The notes under the pieces: generated by a model
The model's database searches: none
What the model saw: the letters and a program-made list of their open reading frames with translations, nothing else
What the model was told of the DNA's origin: nothing
NCBI GenBank assembly: GCA_018700655.1
Contig: JABIUG010000455.1
Coordinates: forward strand, 1-17,462
Direction: 5' to 3'
Length of the DNA stretch: 17,462 nt
Origin: Rhodospirillaceae bacterium
GTDB lineage: Bacteria > Pseudomonadota > Alphaproteobacteria > SP197
Made by a program: the position numbers and the translations under genes
In this document: one piece after another, positions 1-8,071 of the stretch
How positions within the stretch are numbered: position 1 is the first letter of the stretch
Layout of the letters: each line of letters starts with the position of its first letter

Positions 1-451
1 CGAGACGGGCCTGAGCCCGGCGCCGCGCAGCCGCCCGGTCATGGTCTTCGACATGCAGGAGACCGGCAATCCGGCGCACCAGCGAATCCTCGTAAGCGTG
101 CAATTCGCCATCGGCCAACACGACCTGCCAGAGCATTTCCATCATGGCTATACGTTCTTCGGCATCGAATTCCGACTTCAGCACGCGCGTGAAGCGGTTC
201 CAGTCGACCGCATCGTTGGCAATTTTGGTCGCTTGTTCGACCAGAATTATTACCTCGGCCTCGCCAAGCTCGAAATGCGCGGCCAGCAGGGCCGTGAGTG
301 CAGAGGTTTCGCGCTGATCGACATGGCCGTCGATCAGCGAGGCTTCGACCAGAATGCACGCCGCAGCCAGGCGCAATTCGTTTTGGGGGTCCGGGGCCAC
401 GTCATCTTCGCGCGCGGCCAGGCCCAACAGTGTTTTGACACGTCCAATCAT
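1..451 (-). CDS. TerB-family (tellurite-resistance-like) protein, 3' end outside window
   Basis: The gene runs off the left edge, so only the first 150 codons are visible. The ATG at 451 is preceded by an AAGGG-type ribosome site. The protein begins MIGRVKTLLGLA and is all-helical in character. Two acidic segments stand out: ASLIDGHVDQRE near residues 36-47 and VVLADGELHAYED near 110-122. An 'ADGE...E' motif of this kind is the signature of the TerB/DjlA-like helical domain, which binds metal and is associated with the membrane stress response. The true biochemical role of standalone TerB proteins is poorly known, and tellurite resistance should not be assumed. It lies 32 bp downstream of the S4-domain gene on the same strand and is probably cotranscribed with it. 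Family assignment is good; function is open. Confidence 0.75.
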   Translation of the reverse strand, partial: MIGRVKTLLGLAAREDDVAPDPQNELRLAAACILVEASLIDGHVDQRETSALTALLAAHFELGEAEVIILVEQATKIANDAVDWNRFTRVLKSEFDAEERIAMMEMLWQVVLADGELHAYEDSLVRRIAGLLHVEDHDRAAARRRAQARL

Positions 452-483
452 GCCGCCCTTATGGCAGACGACCTAAGATCGGG

Positions 484-876
484 TCAAAGCGCTTCGTTGT
501 GATTGATAAAATGATCGCGGGCACGGCGCTCGGCCTTGGTCGGGCGACCGCTGCCGGGCTCACGTTGTGCCACCGCAGGTTCGCGCGCCTGGGTTGCCAC
601 CTTCTCTTCAGGCGGCGTCAGGTCTTCATAGAGACCGACTGCTTCGGTGGCCGGGCCACGCCGGCTCCCCAGGTCGACCACCTTGACCACCCGGATGTCG
701 CGCCCCTGGGGAAAGGTCAGGACATCGCCGGCTCGGATTGCACCATGGGTTTTCGTCACCCGCTCGCAGTTCACCCTGACATGGCCGTCGGCGACCATTT
801 TGGCCGCCAGCGTGCGGCTCTTGAAAAAACGGGCGTACCAGAGCCATTTGTCGATGCGATTCGTGGCGGTGCTCAA
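484..876 (-). CDS. S4-domain RNA-binding protein, Hsp15/HslR-like
   Basis: This 130-residue protein opens with an S4 RNA-binding domain at about residues 7-57, including RIDKWLWYARFFKSR and a GHVRVNCERV strand. That layout matches Hsp15/HslR, which binds stalled 50S subunits carrying peptidyl-tRNA. The C-terminal part is charged and Lys/Arg rich, as expected for RNA contact. The start is a TTG at 874-876 that shares bases with the TGA stop of the upstream helicase (TTGA), so the two are probably translationally coupled. Both would act on RNA in the cytoplasm. An exact HslR function is inference from family; the domain itself is clear. Confidence 0.88.
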   Translation of the reverse strand: MSTATNRIDKWLWYARFFKSRTLAAKMVADGHVRVNCERVTKTHGAIRAGDVLTFPQGRDIRVVKVVDLGSRRGPATEAVGLYEDLTPPEEKVATQAREPAVAQREPGSGRPTKAERRARDHFINHNEAL

Positions 877-3380
877 CGGGCAATCTCCAGTTCGGCGAGC
901 TTGGCAAAAGGCGAGGATGGATCAAAGGGGCGCTCGGGCGCCTTCTTGTTGTGTGGCCGCGCCTTCTTGCGTCCCGACTTGCGCGGTGGCACGAGCGTAA
1001 TCTTGTCGCCTTCGATCATGGCGCGGAAACCGAGCGATGCCGTGATTGCGACAAAGGCTTTGCGGCTCGAGCCCGCAAGCGAGATCAATTCGGCCGAAGC
1101 TTCGGCCTGACCCTTGCGCGTGAGCTTGCGGATCTCGGCGGCGATCCGTTCGGCCATGTCGGCCCGCAGGGCGCGCGGCCCCAGGCGGCGATAGCCGATC
1201 GCATGGTAGAAGCCGCCGGCCATCGATCGAACGGCATCGATCGCGACCTCTCCCTTGCCAGGCACTGACGGAACGGTACCGGTACCTGAAGACAGCGCCC
1301 AAAGAATCGCGCGCAGGTCGAGATCGCGTGACGACATCATGGGTTTGACGAAAGCACCATAGAATCCCAGCCGGACACCCAGGCGCGCCAGGGCCTTGCG
1401 CCCCTCACCGTCGAGTTCACGCATCAGGCGCAGGCATTCCTCGCCCAGGGCGACACCCAGGCCTTCGGTGAGCTGATAGGCAATCCCGCGTGCCGGGCCC
1501 TGCAGCGGTGCACCTGCCAGTTTGACCAGCGGAGCCAGGCCACGGGCAATCCACTCGGCCATCCAGGTTTCGAGCCTGCGGCGGACACGCGCCGTCATAT
1601 CGGCATCAAGGCCATCGGCCGTGAGGATTTCGATCTGAGGCGCCAACACACTGCTTCCCGGCACCAGCCGGGCGATCAACTCGCCACGCCACAGGATGCC
1701 GAGCGAAGCATCGACCCTGAACTGTTCGGGTTTATCGCTGGTCAGCGCGCGTACCCGGCGGACGAGTTCCGGCGTCACCGCCTGGCGCGCCGCTGAAGTC
1801 AGCGCCCGTTCAAGTGTCTGGCGCGAGCTGCGCGCGGGTAGAAACCGAAATCCCAGGACCTGCCCCACCGCCTCGCCCTCAACCACGACCTCGCCATCTT
1901 CGGCGACATGGGATGCGATCTCTCCGCGTCCCTTCAGGCCCCGCACCACGGTCGCGGCACGGCGGTCGACAAACCGCTGTGAAAGCTGTTCATGCAGGGT
2001 GTCGGAAAGTTTGTCTTCGATCGCACGGGCGGCCGCCTGCAGGCCGGCAGGATCTTCGACCCAGTCGGAGCGGTGCGAGATATAGGTCCAGGTCCGGATA
2101 TGGGCGATCCGGGTCATCAGCATGTCGATATCGCCGTCACGCCGGTTGAGCCGCTCGATACTCCGCATCACCCAGTCCTGAGGCAAACGCCCGGTCGGCC
2201 CCATCAGGTGGCGATAGATATGAGCCAGCAACCGGACATGGTGATCGTGCATGACCTTGCGAAAGTCCGGGACCTGACAAACCTCCCACAACAGCCGCAC
2301 GGCATCGGGGTGAGCCGCCAGCCGGGCAATCTCGGGGTCGCGCACCAGATCGGCCAGCGACCGGTGGTCCGAAGCCATGCGCGCACGCATCAGCATGCCG
2401 TGCTCAGAGCGCTGCTCCAGGCTCTTCAACAGATAGCCGGGCGTCTTGAAATCCAGCTGGGCATTACGCCACATCACAGCCTTCACATCGCTGAAACTGT
2501 GGTTCTCGATCGCCCGGGCAATGGTGTCGTCGAAATCCTGGACCGTCCAGGTCGTGCCGAACGTTCCGTCGTTGATATGGCGTCCGGCGCGCCCGGCTAT
2601 CTGGGCCAGTTCCGCAGCGCTGAGGTTGCGCGGACGCGCGCCGTCGAACTTACGGGTCGCGGCAAAGGCGACATGGCGCACGTCCATGTTGAGCCCCATG
2701 CCGATCGCATCGGTCGCAACGATATGGTCAACCTCGCCGTCCTGGTACATCGCGACCTGGGCGTTGCGGGCACGCGGTGAAAGCGCGCCCAGCACGACGG
2801 CACAGCCACCGCGCTGGCGGCGCAGGGTTTCGGCCAGCTCATAGACGGCAGCAACCGAGAAGGCGACGATCGCACTGCGTGGCGGCAGGCGAGTGATCTT
2901 GCGGAACCCGGTATAGGACAGGCTCGAGAAACGTGGACGCACAACAAATTCGGCATCGGGCACCAGCGCCTTGATCACCGGCCGCATGGTCGCTGCACCC
3001 ATCACCATGGTCTCTTCGGTGCCACGCGCTCGCAGCAGCCGGTCGGTGAAGGTATGGCCCCGCTCAGGGTCGGCACAAAGCTGGATTTCATCGACCGCCA
3101 GAAAGGCGACCGGCATCTCAAGCGGCATCGATTCGGTCGTGCAGATGAAGTAACGCGCGCCCTTGGGCACAATGCGCTCCTCACCGGTGATCAGCGCGAC
3201 CTGGCGCGGGCCCTTCTGGGCGATGACCCGGTCATAGATTTCACGGGCGAGAAGCCGCAAGGGAAGGCCGATCATGCCGCTGCGGTGGCCCAGCATGCGT
3301 TCCACGGCAAGGTGCGTCTTGCCCGTATTGGTCGGGCCAAGAACAGCGGTCAGGCGCGAAGGCGAAGGCCGCAAGGACAT
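873..3380 (-). CDS. SUV3/SUPV3L1-like superfamily 2 ATP-dependent RNA helicase
   Basis: The 835-residue protein carries the SF2 helicase motifs in order, numbered from the chosen ATG: Walker A GPTNTGKT (15-22), DEIQ (97-100), GAAT (128-131), ATDAIGMGLN (222-231) and QIAGRAGR (260-267). The DEIQ box and the closely spaced core are typical of the SUV3 family, the bacterial relatives of the mitochondrial degradosome helicase. A long C-terminal half follows, with a Lys/Arg-rich tail (SGRKKARPHNKK). Its likely role is RNA unwinding linked to RNA decay or ribosome metabolism. An in-frame TTG at 3443 would add 21 residues, but the ATG at 3380 gives a compact N-terminus that leads straight into motif I. 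AGGAG (3382-3386) lies only 1 nt before this ATG and 7 nt before a TTG at codon 3, so the exact start is uncertain. It overlaps the S4 gene downstream. Confidence 0.92.
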   Translation of the reverse strand: MSLRPSPSRLTAVLGPTNTGKTHLAVERMLGHRSGMIGLPLRLLAREIYDRVIAQKGPRQVALITGEERIVPKGARYFICTTESMPLEMPVAFLAVDEIQLCADPERGHTFTDRLLRARGTEETMVMGAATMRPVIKALVPDAEFVVRPRFSSLSYTGFRKITRLPPRSAIVAFSVAAVYELAETLRRQRGGCAVVLGALSPRARNAQVAMYQDGEVDHIVATDAIGMGLNMDVRHVAFAATRKFDGARPRNLSAAELAQIAGRAGRHINDGTFGTTWTVQDFDDTIARAIENHSFSDVKAVMWRNAQLDFKTPGYLLKSLEQRSEHGMLMRARMASDHRSLADLVRDPEIARLAAHPDAVRLLWEVCQVPDFRKVMHDHHVRLLAHIYRHLMGPTGRLPQDWVMRSIERLNRRDGDIDMLMTRIAHIRTWTYISHRSDWVEDPAGLQAAARAIEDKLSDTLHEQLSQRFVDRRAATVVRGLKGRGEIASHVAEDGEVVVEGEAVGQVLGFRFLPARSSRQTLERALTSAARQAVTPELVRRVRALTSDKPEQFRVDASLGILWRGELIARLVPGSSVLAPQIEILTADGLDADMTARVRRRLETWMAEWIARGLAPLVKLAGAPLQGPARGIAYQLTEGLGVALGEECLRLMRELDGEGRKALARLGVRLGFYGAFVKPMMSSRDLDLRAILWALSSGTGTVPSVPGKGEVAIDAVRSMAGGFYHAIGYRRLGPRALRADMAERIAAEIRKLTRKGQAEASAELISLAGSSRKAFVAITASLGFRAMIEGDKITLVPPRKSGRKKARPHNKKAPERPFDPSSPFAKLAELEIAR

Positions 3381-3481
3381 GCTCCTAGAATTACGGTGAA
3401 GCGCGACGAATGCAAGCCGGACAGCAAGACATTGTGATGACAACCACAGGCGCTACCAGATGAAGTGCCACATGAGCGCTG

Positions 3482-4267
3482 CTAATATCGCACCACCGTT
3501 TGCTGAAGGACGGCTTTGTCGGGTTTCTGCGAAACCCGTGTGCCTTCCCCTTCAACAGCGTGGAGATGGCTGCTGTGTTCTTCCTGACCGTGATCGCTGG
3601 CTCCGACTGAACCGATATCGCGCACAGGCTGGTCATGGCGGCCTCGCGCGATCAAGGCGCGGGGCAGCTCGATGATGATGGTGAGGACGATGCCTGCGGC
3701 CAGACCCAGGATGATGACAAAGGTGATCGCCTCGGTCGGGGTATCGACCCCTTCGATGGCGCCGCGCAGTTCACCGCCAACGGTCATGTCGGCCATGTAG
3801 GCGATGCCAGCGACCGTGCCCAGAAATGCCAGGTTGGCGACGGTCAGCAGCCTTGGTTTTTCCAGGCGCGCCAGTCGGAACAGAACCAGACGCGGCAGGT
3901 CGACCACGGCAAACCAGCCAATCGCCATGACCGAAAGGACGGTAATCTCATCAAGCGCAAAAGGCTGCCCGGTCTGGTGGCGGGGGCCATAGAGCAGATG
4001 CAGCGGCAGCATGGCGCCCAGCGCGATGACACCAAGGGCAATGCCGTTGAAGGCGCCGATCGAACCCGGTTTTCCCCGTGTCACGGCTTTGACGATCCAC
4101 AACGCGAGGGCGCTGCCGACGAGCCAGATCAACCCCATGGTTCCAGCGATGATGCCGTATTCCTCGAGGTCAATGCCGCCACGGCGGATGTAGCCTTCCT
4201 CTTTTGCGAACCAGACGACGGCGAAATACCAGCCGCCGATCAAAATTCCGGCTAGACGGGTCAGCAT
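3482..4267 (-). CDS. Uncharacterised six-helix membrane protein (paralogue of the 4844-5716 gene)
   Basis: I do not recognise a named family. From the chosen start the protein has 261 residues and about six hydrophobic segments, near 3-20, 37-60, 71-92, 105-122, 141-160 and 180-200. A hydrophilic His/Glu-rich C-terminal tail of about 55 residues follows and is probably cytoplasmic. The start at 4267 is supported by GGAGG at 4274-4278 with a 6-nt spacing; the open frame extends to 4492, but that part would overlap the divergent pqiA upstream region and is not protein-like. Residues 74-91 (NG...HL) and 118-131 (WFAVVDLPRLVLFR) closely match the spacing of the gene beyond pqiA. It lies 101 bp upstream of the helicase on the same strand and may head that operon. 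Confidence 0.75.
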   Translation of the reverse strand: MLTRLAGILIGGWYFAVVWFAKEEGYIRRGGIDLEEYGIIAGTMGLIWLVGSALALWIVKAVTRGKPGSIGAFNGIALGVIALGAMLPLHLLYGPRHQTGQPFALDEITVLSVMAIGWFAVVDLPRLVLFRLARLEKPRLLTVANLAFLGTVAGIAYMADMTVGGELRGAIEGVDTPTEAITFVIILGLAAGIVLTIIIELPRALIARGRHDQPVRDIGSVGASDHGQEEHSSHLHAVEGEGTRVSQKPDKAVLQQTVVRY

Positions 4268-4273
4268 CGGCAT

Positions 4274-4278
4274 CCTCC
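4274..4278 (-). promoter_or_regulatory. Shine-Dalgarno GGAGG deciding the start at 4267
   Basis: GGAGG on the minus strand sits 6 nt before the ATG at 4267 and directly abuts another in-frame ATG at 4273. Spacing favours the inner ATG as the true start of the membrane protein. Confidence 0.7.
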
Positions 4279-4397
4279 GGCACGTTGATCGCCAAGCAGG
4301 CATGATAGCGCTCCCGGGAATGATCCAGAAGCCCGGCGCGAACCGACCCACATCACCCGGCTTGTCAGGCAACGCCGCCCTGGGGCACCTTTGTGTC

Positions 4398-4889
4398 ATG
4401 GCAAACCCGTCACACCGCGATGCCCTGACGATCCTGCTGCTCCTCGCAGCGGTCGTCTTTCTGGCACTCGGGCTGTTTCTGCCTGCCTTCACGGTCGAAA
4501 AATTCTGGCTGTTCGAAAACAGGAAGTCGATCGCAGGCAGCGTCTACGCGCTTCTTGCCGGCAAGAACATTGTGCTGGGCTTCGTCATTCTGATTTTTTC
4601 GATCATTTTCCCAACAACCAAGCTGGTCCTGTCGTTGTGGATCTGGGCTTCACCCGACCCAACCGGGCGTCATACCCGCTACGCCCTGAAATGGTCCGTG
4701 CGGCTGGGCAAGTGGTCGATGATGGATGTCTTCATGGTCGCGCTGGTCGTCGCCATGCTGTCCCTGGGCATGGTCGCCCAGGTCACGGCCGACTATGGCG
4801 TCTATTTCTTCTGCGCAGGCATTCTGGCCAGTATGTTCGGCGCTCACCGCTTGGAGCGTAGCGTCGAAAAGGCTTCCCGGCCGGCATAA
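4398..4889 (+). CDS. Single-domain paraquat-inducible protein A (PqiA) family membrane protein
   Basis: The 163-residue protein has about four transmembrane helices. PqiA hallmarks are visible: the block SVYALLAGKNIVLGF, then FPTTKLVLSLW, and further on KWSMMDVFMVALVVAMLSLG. Classical PqiA is about 400 residues with two such domains and zinc ribbons. This is a one-domain version without the cysteine ribbons, as often found in alphaproteobacteria. PqiA-type proteins are thought to support lipid transport between membranes together with MCE proteins, but no MCE gene is present here. The ATG at 4398 gives a sensible short cytoplasmic N-terminus; the open frame extends to 4302, but its first 32 residues are not membrane-like. 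The 3' end overlaps the convergent neighbour by 46 bp. Confidence 0.88.
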   Translation: MANPSHRDALTILLLLAAVVFLALGLFLPAFTVEKFWLFENRKSIAGSVYALLAGKNIVLGFVILIFSIIFPTTKLVLSLWIWASPDPTGRHTRYALKWSVRLGKWSMMDVFMVALVVAMLSLGMVAQVTADYGVYFFCAGILASMFGAHRLERSVEKASRPA

Positions 4890-5716
4890 CGCTCGCTGAC
4901 GCGCTCGACCGGTTCGGCCTCGGGTTCCTGCTGTTCGGGTTCGTCCGACGCGGGATTTTCGGCCGCCAACATAGTGAGCCGGGCGAGCCGGACGACCTCT
5001 TCCTTCGACGGCATGTCGTGGCTGGCCACACGTTTGGCGCGCTCTTGGGCAAGACGCCTGGCGATTCTCTGGGCCCGGCCGACATCCATCTGGTCACGCC
5101 GGTTGGCGTAGTCGGCGACCCGCATCAGGGCAAAGAACGGCAGGGCAATGGCCCAGATGGCCAGGAGTGCGAAACTAAGACCCAAACCATCATGCTTGCC
5201 GGCCATACCCAACGCAGGAGCCGCGGCCACCACAAAGCCGGCAAGGGACCAGGCCAGCAGCGGCACCCGGAACAAGCTGCGCGAATCGATCTCGCGCCGA
5301 CGCCAGAGCACAAGATCGACCAGGTCGATGCTTGTGAACCAAAGGACGCCCAGGCCCAGATTAAGGACCGCCACTTCGGACCAGGCAGCGTGATAACCAG
5401 AGACCAGGTGACTGATCAGAACCGCCAGCGTCGCCAGTCCGAAAAGAACGAATCCGTTCAGCGCATTCGTGAGGTTGCTCGATTTTCCGCCGAGCAGACG
5501 CAGGGACCGATCACAAATGGACCCCAACAGGAGCCAGCAAAATGCGGTCAGGGGAATCCAGGGCCAAAGGGTTTCGCTCTTGCCGGTCCATTGCAGCAGC
5601 TGTCCGGACCCGACGTCCCGAGCGAAAACGAGTGACAGCACCAGCCCGACAACGGCCCCCACTACCGCCGACGGCGTCACGAGTGCGCCAGCCAAAAGAC
5701 GGATAGATTCAAGCAT
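4844..5716 (-). CDS. Uncharacterised polytopic membrane protein (paralogue of the 3482-4267 gene)
   Basis: The product has 290 residues. Hydrophobic segments lie near 8-32, 49-68, 85-107, 114-137, 150-172 and 178-200. A charged, Glu/Pro-rich cytoplasmic tail follows (RIARRLAQERAKR, then EPEQQEPEAEPVE). I recognise no named domain. Residues 87-104 (NG...HL) and 126-139 (WFTSIDLVDLVLWR) match residues 74-91 and 118-131 of the membrane protein on the other side of pqiA without gaps within each block, which supports common ancestry. The ATG at 5716 has no strong ribosome site. The gene is divergent from htpG and convergent with pqiA, overlapping the last 46 bp of pqiA. Confidence 0.75.
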   Translation of the reverse strand: MLESIRLLAGALVTPSAVVGAVVGLVLSLVFARDVGSGQLLQWTGKSETLWPWIPLTAFCWLLLGSICDRSLRLLGGKSSNLTNALNGFVLFGLATLAVLISHLVSGYHAAWSEVAVLNLGLGVLWFTSIDLVDLVLWRRREIDSRSLFRVPLLAWSLAGFVVAAAPALGMAGKHDGLGLSFALLAIWAIALPFFALMRVADYANRRDQMDVGRAQRIARRLAQERAKRVASHDMPSKEEVVRLARLTMLAAENPASDEPEQQEPEAEPVERVSERYAGREAFSTLRSKR

Positions 5717-5800
5717 TAATTCAGCATGGCTCCGCCGGTCGGGAACGGCAAGTGACGGCCATCATGGCCGGTCCTGATTGCCATGCTTCCACGGTAACGC

Positions 5801-5828
5801 TTGACGGGCGCGATTCCTGGACTACATC
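5801..5828 (+). promoter_or_regulatory. Candidate promoter for htpG
   Basis: TTGACG (5801-5806) and TACATC (5823-5828) are separated by 16 bp and lie upstream of the htpG ATG at 5867. The -10 match is poor (3 of 6), and I see no clear heat-shock sigma-32 site. The 150-bp region 5717-5866 between the divergent genes holds nothing else I can support. Confidence 0.3.
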
Positions 5829-5866
5829 AGCATCCAGACATTTCAATTGCAGCAAGGTCCAACACC

Positions 5867-7765
5867 ATGGCGGAGACATCCACCGGGGAACGTCACGAGT
5901 TCCAGGCCGAGGTCAACCGGATCCTCGATATCGTCGTCAACTCGCTTTATTCGAAGCGCGAGGTTTTCCTGCGCGAGCTCATCTCGAACGCATCGGATGC
6001 CTGCGACAAGCTGCGCTACGAGGCCCAGCTCGACGGCAACCTGATGGGCGACGACCCCGATCTCAAGATCACCATCACGCCCGATGCAAAGACCAAGACC
6101 CTGACGGTGGCCGATAATGGCATCGGCATGAACCATGACGAGCTGGTTGCCAATCTGGGAACGATCGCTGGCTCGGGAACCGCACAGTTTGCCGAACAGC
6201 TCGCCGAGGCCGAAAAAGACTTGGCCAAGAAGGAAAAGGCGGACATGAGCCTGATCGGCCAGTTCGGCGTCGGTTTTTATGCCGTCTTCATGGCCGCAGA
6301 CGAAGTCACCGTCATCAGCCGGCGTGCCGGTAGCGATGAAGCCTGGGCCTGGACCTCCGACGGACGTACCGGCTTCGAGATTGCCGAGGCCGGCGCCGAC
6401 ACGCCCCGTGGCACGACGATCACGCTGAAGCTGAAGAAAGACGCCAAGGAGTTCTCCGAAACCCTACGCGTCGAGACCGTGGTGAAGACCTATTCCGAGC
6501 ATGTCGGCATGCCGGTGTGGATCGCGACCGATGGTCAATCGAACCAGGTCAACGAGGCAGCGGCCCTTTGGGCGCGCCCGAAATCGGAGATCAGTGCCGA
6601 TCAGTACACCGAGTTCTACCGCCACACCGGCCATGCCTTCGACGAGCCCTGGCTCACGCTCCACAACAAGGCTGAAGGCACGATCAGCTACACCAGCCTG
6701 CTTTTCATCCCGTCGATGGCGCCGTTCGATCTGTTCGATCCCGCGCGCCGCCATGGCGTGAAGCTCTTTGTGCGCAGGGTTTTCATCACAGATGAATGCG
6801 AGGGACTGGTTCCCGCCTGGCTGCGTTTCCTCAAGGGCGTGGTCGATTCCGAGGACCTGCCGCTCAACGTCAGCCGCGAGGTGCTTCAGAACAATCCGGT
6901 CGTCGCCAAGATCTCCAAGGCCTTGATCAAACGTGTGCTGAACGAACTCAAGAAAAAGGCCAAGAAGGACACGGAAGGTTACGCCACCTTTTGGGAAACC
7001 TTCGGCCAAGTCCTCAAGGAAGGCATCTATGAGGATGAGGGGCGCCGCCAGGAACTGCTCAAGCTCGCACGTTTCAAGTCAACCGGAGGAGACGGCTGGG
7101 TCAGCCTGGATGACTACATTGCGCGCATGAAGGAAGGCCAGGATTCGATTTACATGCTGACCGGTGACAAGACCGAGGCGATGCGCCAGAGCCCCATGCT
7201 GGAGGCCTTCAAAGCGAAGGACATCGAAGTCCTGCTGCTCGACGAGCCGGTTGATGAGTTCTGGACCATGTCGACCGATGCTTACGAAGAAAAACCCTTC
7301 GTCAGCGTCAGCCGCGGCGATATCGACCTCTCGGGCATCGCCGGGGGCGATGACAAGGATGAGACCAAAGACGAGGAACCGGCCGGCGACGTCGCGCCAC
7401 TGGTTGCCATGATCAAGCTGGCACTGGAATCCAGCGTCAAGGATGTGCGCGAATCCAAGCGCCTGACCGATTCGGCCTGTTGCCTGGTGGTCGATGAAGG
7501 CGACATGAATATGCGCCTGCAGAAGATGCTGCGCGCCAGTGGCCAGCTCGGCGCCGAAGGTGAGCGCATTCTCGAAATCAACGCAAAACACCCGCTGATC
7601 CGCTCCCTCGCCGAACGGGCCAAAGGCGACGGCGGCAGCCGCGAGATCGAGGACATGGCCTACCTTCTGTTCGATCAGGCGCTGATTCTGGAAGGCGAAC
7701 TGCCAAAAGACCCCGCCCTCTTCGCCCGGCGCATGAGCGACGCGATGGCCAAGGCGGTGAGTTAG
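5867..7765 (+). CDS. htpG: Chaperone protein HtpG (bacterial Hsp90)
   Basis: The 632-residue protein has the normal length for HtpG. The N-terminal GHKL ATPase domain shows FLRELISNASDA (34-45, with the catalytic Glu37 and Mg-binding Asn41), DNGIGM (83-88) and GQFGVGFY (131-138). The middle domain has the conserved KLFVRRVFITDE and SREVLQNNP stretches. The C-terminal dimerisation domain ends in a normal tail. It is an ATP-dependent homodimeric chaperone of the cytosol that assists late folding under stress. The ATG at 5867 follows AAGG with 9-nt spacing and matches the usual N-terminus. The open frame begins at a TTG at 5801, but that extension is not part of the family. It appears monocistronic, followed by a repeat-bearing gap. 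Confidence 0.98.
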   Translation: MAETSTGERHEFQAEVNRILDIVVNSLYSKREVFLRELISNASDACDKLRYEAQLDGNLMGDDPDLKITITPDAKTKTLTVADNGIGMNHDELVANLGTIAGSGTAQFAEQLAEAEKDLAKKEKADMSLIGQFGVGFYAVFMAADEVTVISRRAGSDEAWAWTSDGRTGFEIAEAGADTPRGTTITLKLKKDAKEFSETLRVETVVKTYSEHVGMPVWIATDGQSNQVNEAAALWARPKSEISADQYTEFYRHTGHAFDEPWLTLHNKAEGTISYTSLLFIPSMAPFDLFDPARRHGVKLFVRRVFITDECEGLVPAWLRFLKGVVDSEDLPLNVSREVLQNNPVVAKISKALIKRVLNELKKKAKKDTEGYATFWETFGQVLKEGIYEDEGRRQELLKLARFKSTGGDGWVSLDDYIARMKEGQDSIYMLTGDKTEAMRQSPMLEAFKAKDIEVLLLDEPVDEFWTMSTDAYEEKPFVSVSRGDIDLSGIAGGDDKDETKDEEPAGDVAPLVAMIKLALESSVKDVRESKRLTDSACCLVVDEGDMNMRLQKMLRASGQLGAEGERILEINAKHPLIRSLAERAKGDGGSREIEDMAYLLFDQALILEGELPKDPALFARRMSDAMAKAVS

Positions 7766-7898
7766 GTTCCTTCTTTGCCATCCCAATCAGGCTGAGCCTC
7801 CAAAGACAAAGCAACCCGAGATTCCAGCACTCGGTCACGTTGCTCTCTTGGCAGGGGTGGCGTCTCACTCCATTCGTGGCCAGAGCGCCGCACTAATT

Positions 7899-7937
7899 CC
7901 CCCTCGCCCCACCGGGGAGAGGGCCGGGGTGAGGGGG
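7899..7937. repeat. REP-like palindromic GC-rich repeat, copy A
   Basis: This 39-bp imperfect palindrome opens CCCCCTCGCCCC and closes GGGGTGAGGGGG, giving a 12-bp stem with one G-T mismatch. It belongs to the 'CCCTCACCCC...CCCTCTCC' type of intergenic repeat common in GC-rich proteobacteria. Copy B lies 41 bp further on in the opposite orientation. RNA from this region would fold strongly and could end or protect the htpG transcript. Confidence 0.7.
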
Positions 7938-7978
7938 CAGTGGCGCGGCATGCGCCGGTGTGATGACCAACCGATCCA

Positions 7979-8016
7979 CCCTCACCCCAACCCTCTCTCG
8001 GTCCCGGGAGAGGGAG
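7979..8016. repeat. REP-like repeat, copy B (inverted relative to copy A)
   Basis: It begins CCCTCACCCCAACCCTCTC and ends GGGAGAGGGAG. It resembles the reverse complement of copy A, so the pair forms a larger inverted repeat spanning 7899-8016. It contains its own hairpin, CCCTCTC pairing with GAGAGGG. The 306-bp stretch 7766-8071 holds these two copies, a small GGCGC/GCGCC hairpin between them, and no gene that I can support. Confidence 0.65.
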
Positions 8017-8071
8017 CAGCTTGGAAGCCACGTGCCTTCGCTTGGATGCAGCGGGGTGGTATCACTGATCC

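Noticed and set aside
1992..2780. 262-codon plus-strand open frame
   Set aside because: Antisense to the middle of the SUV3-like helicase, whose motifs are continuous in the other strand.
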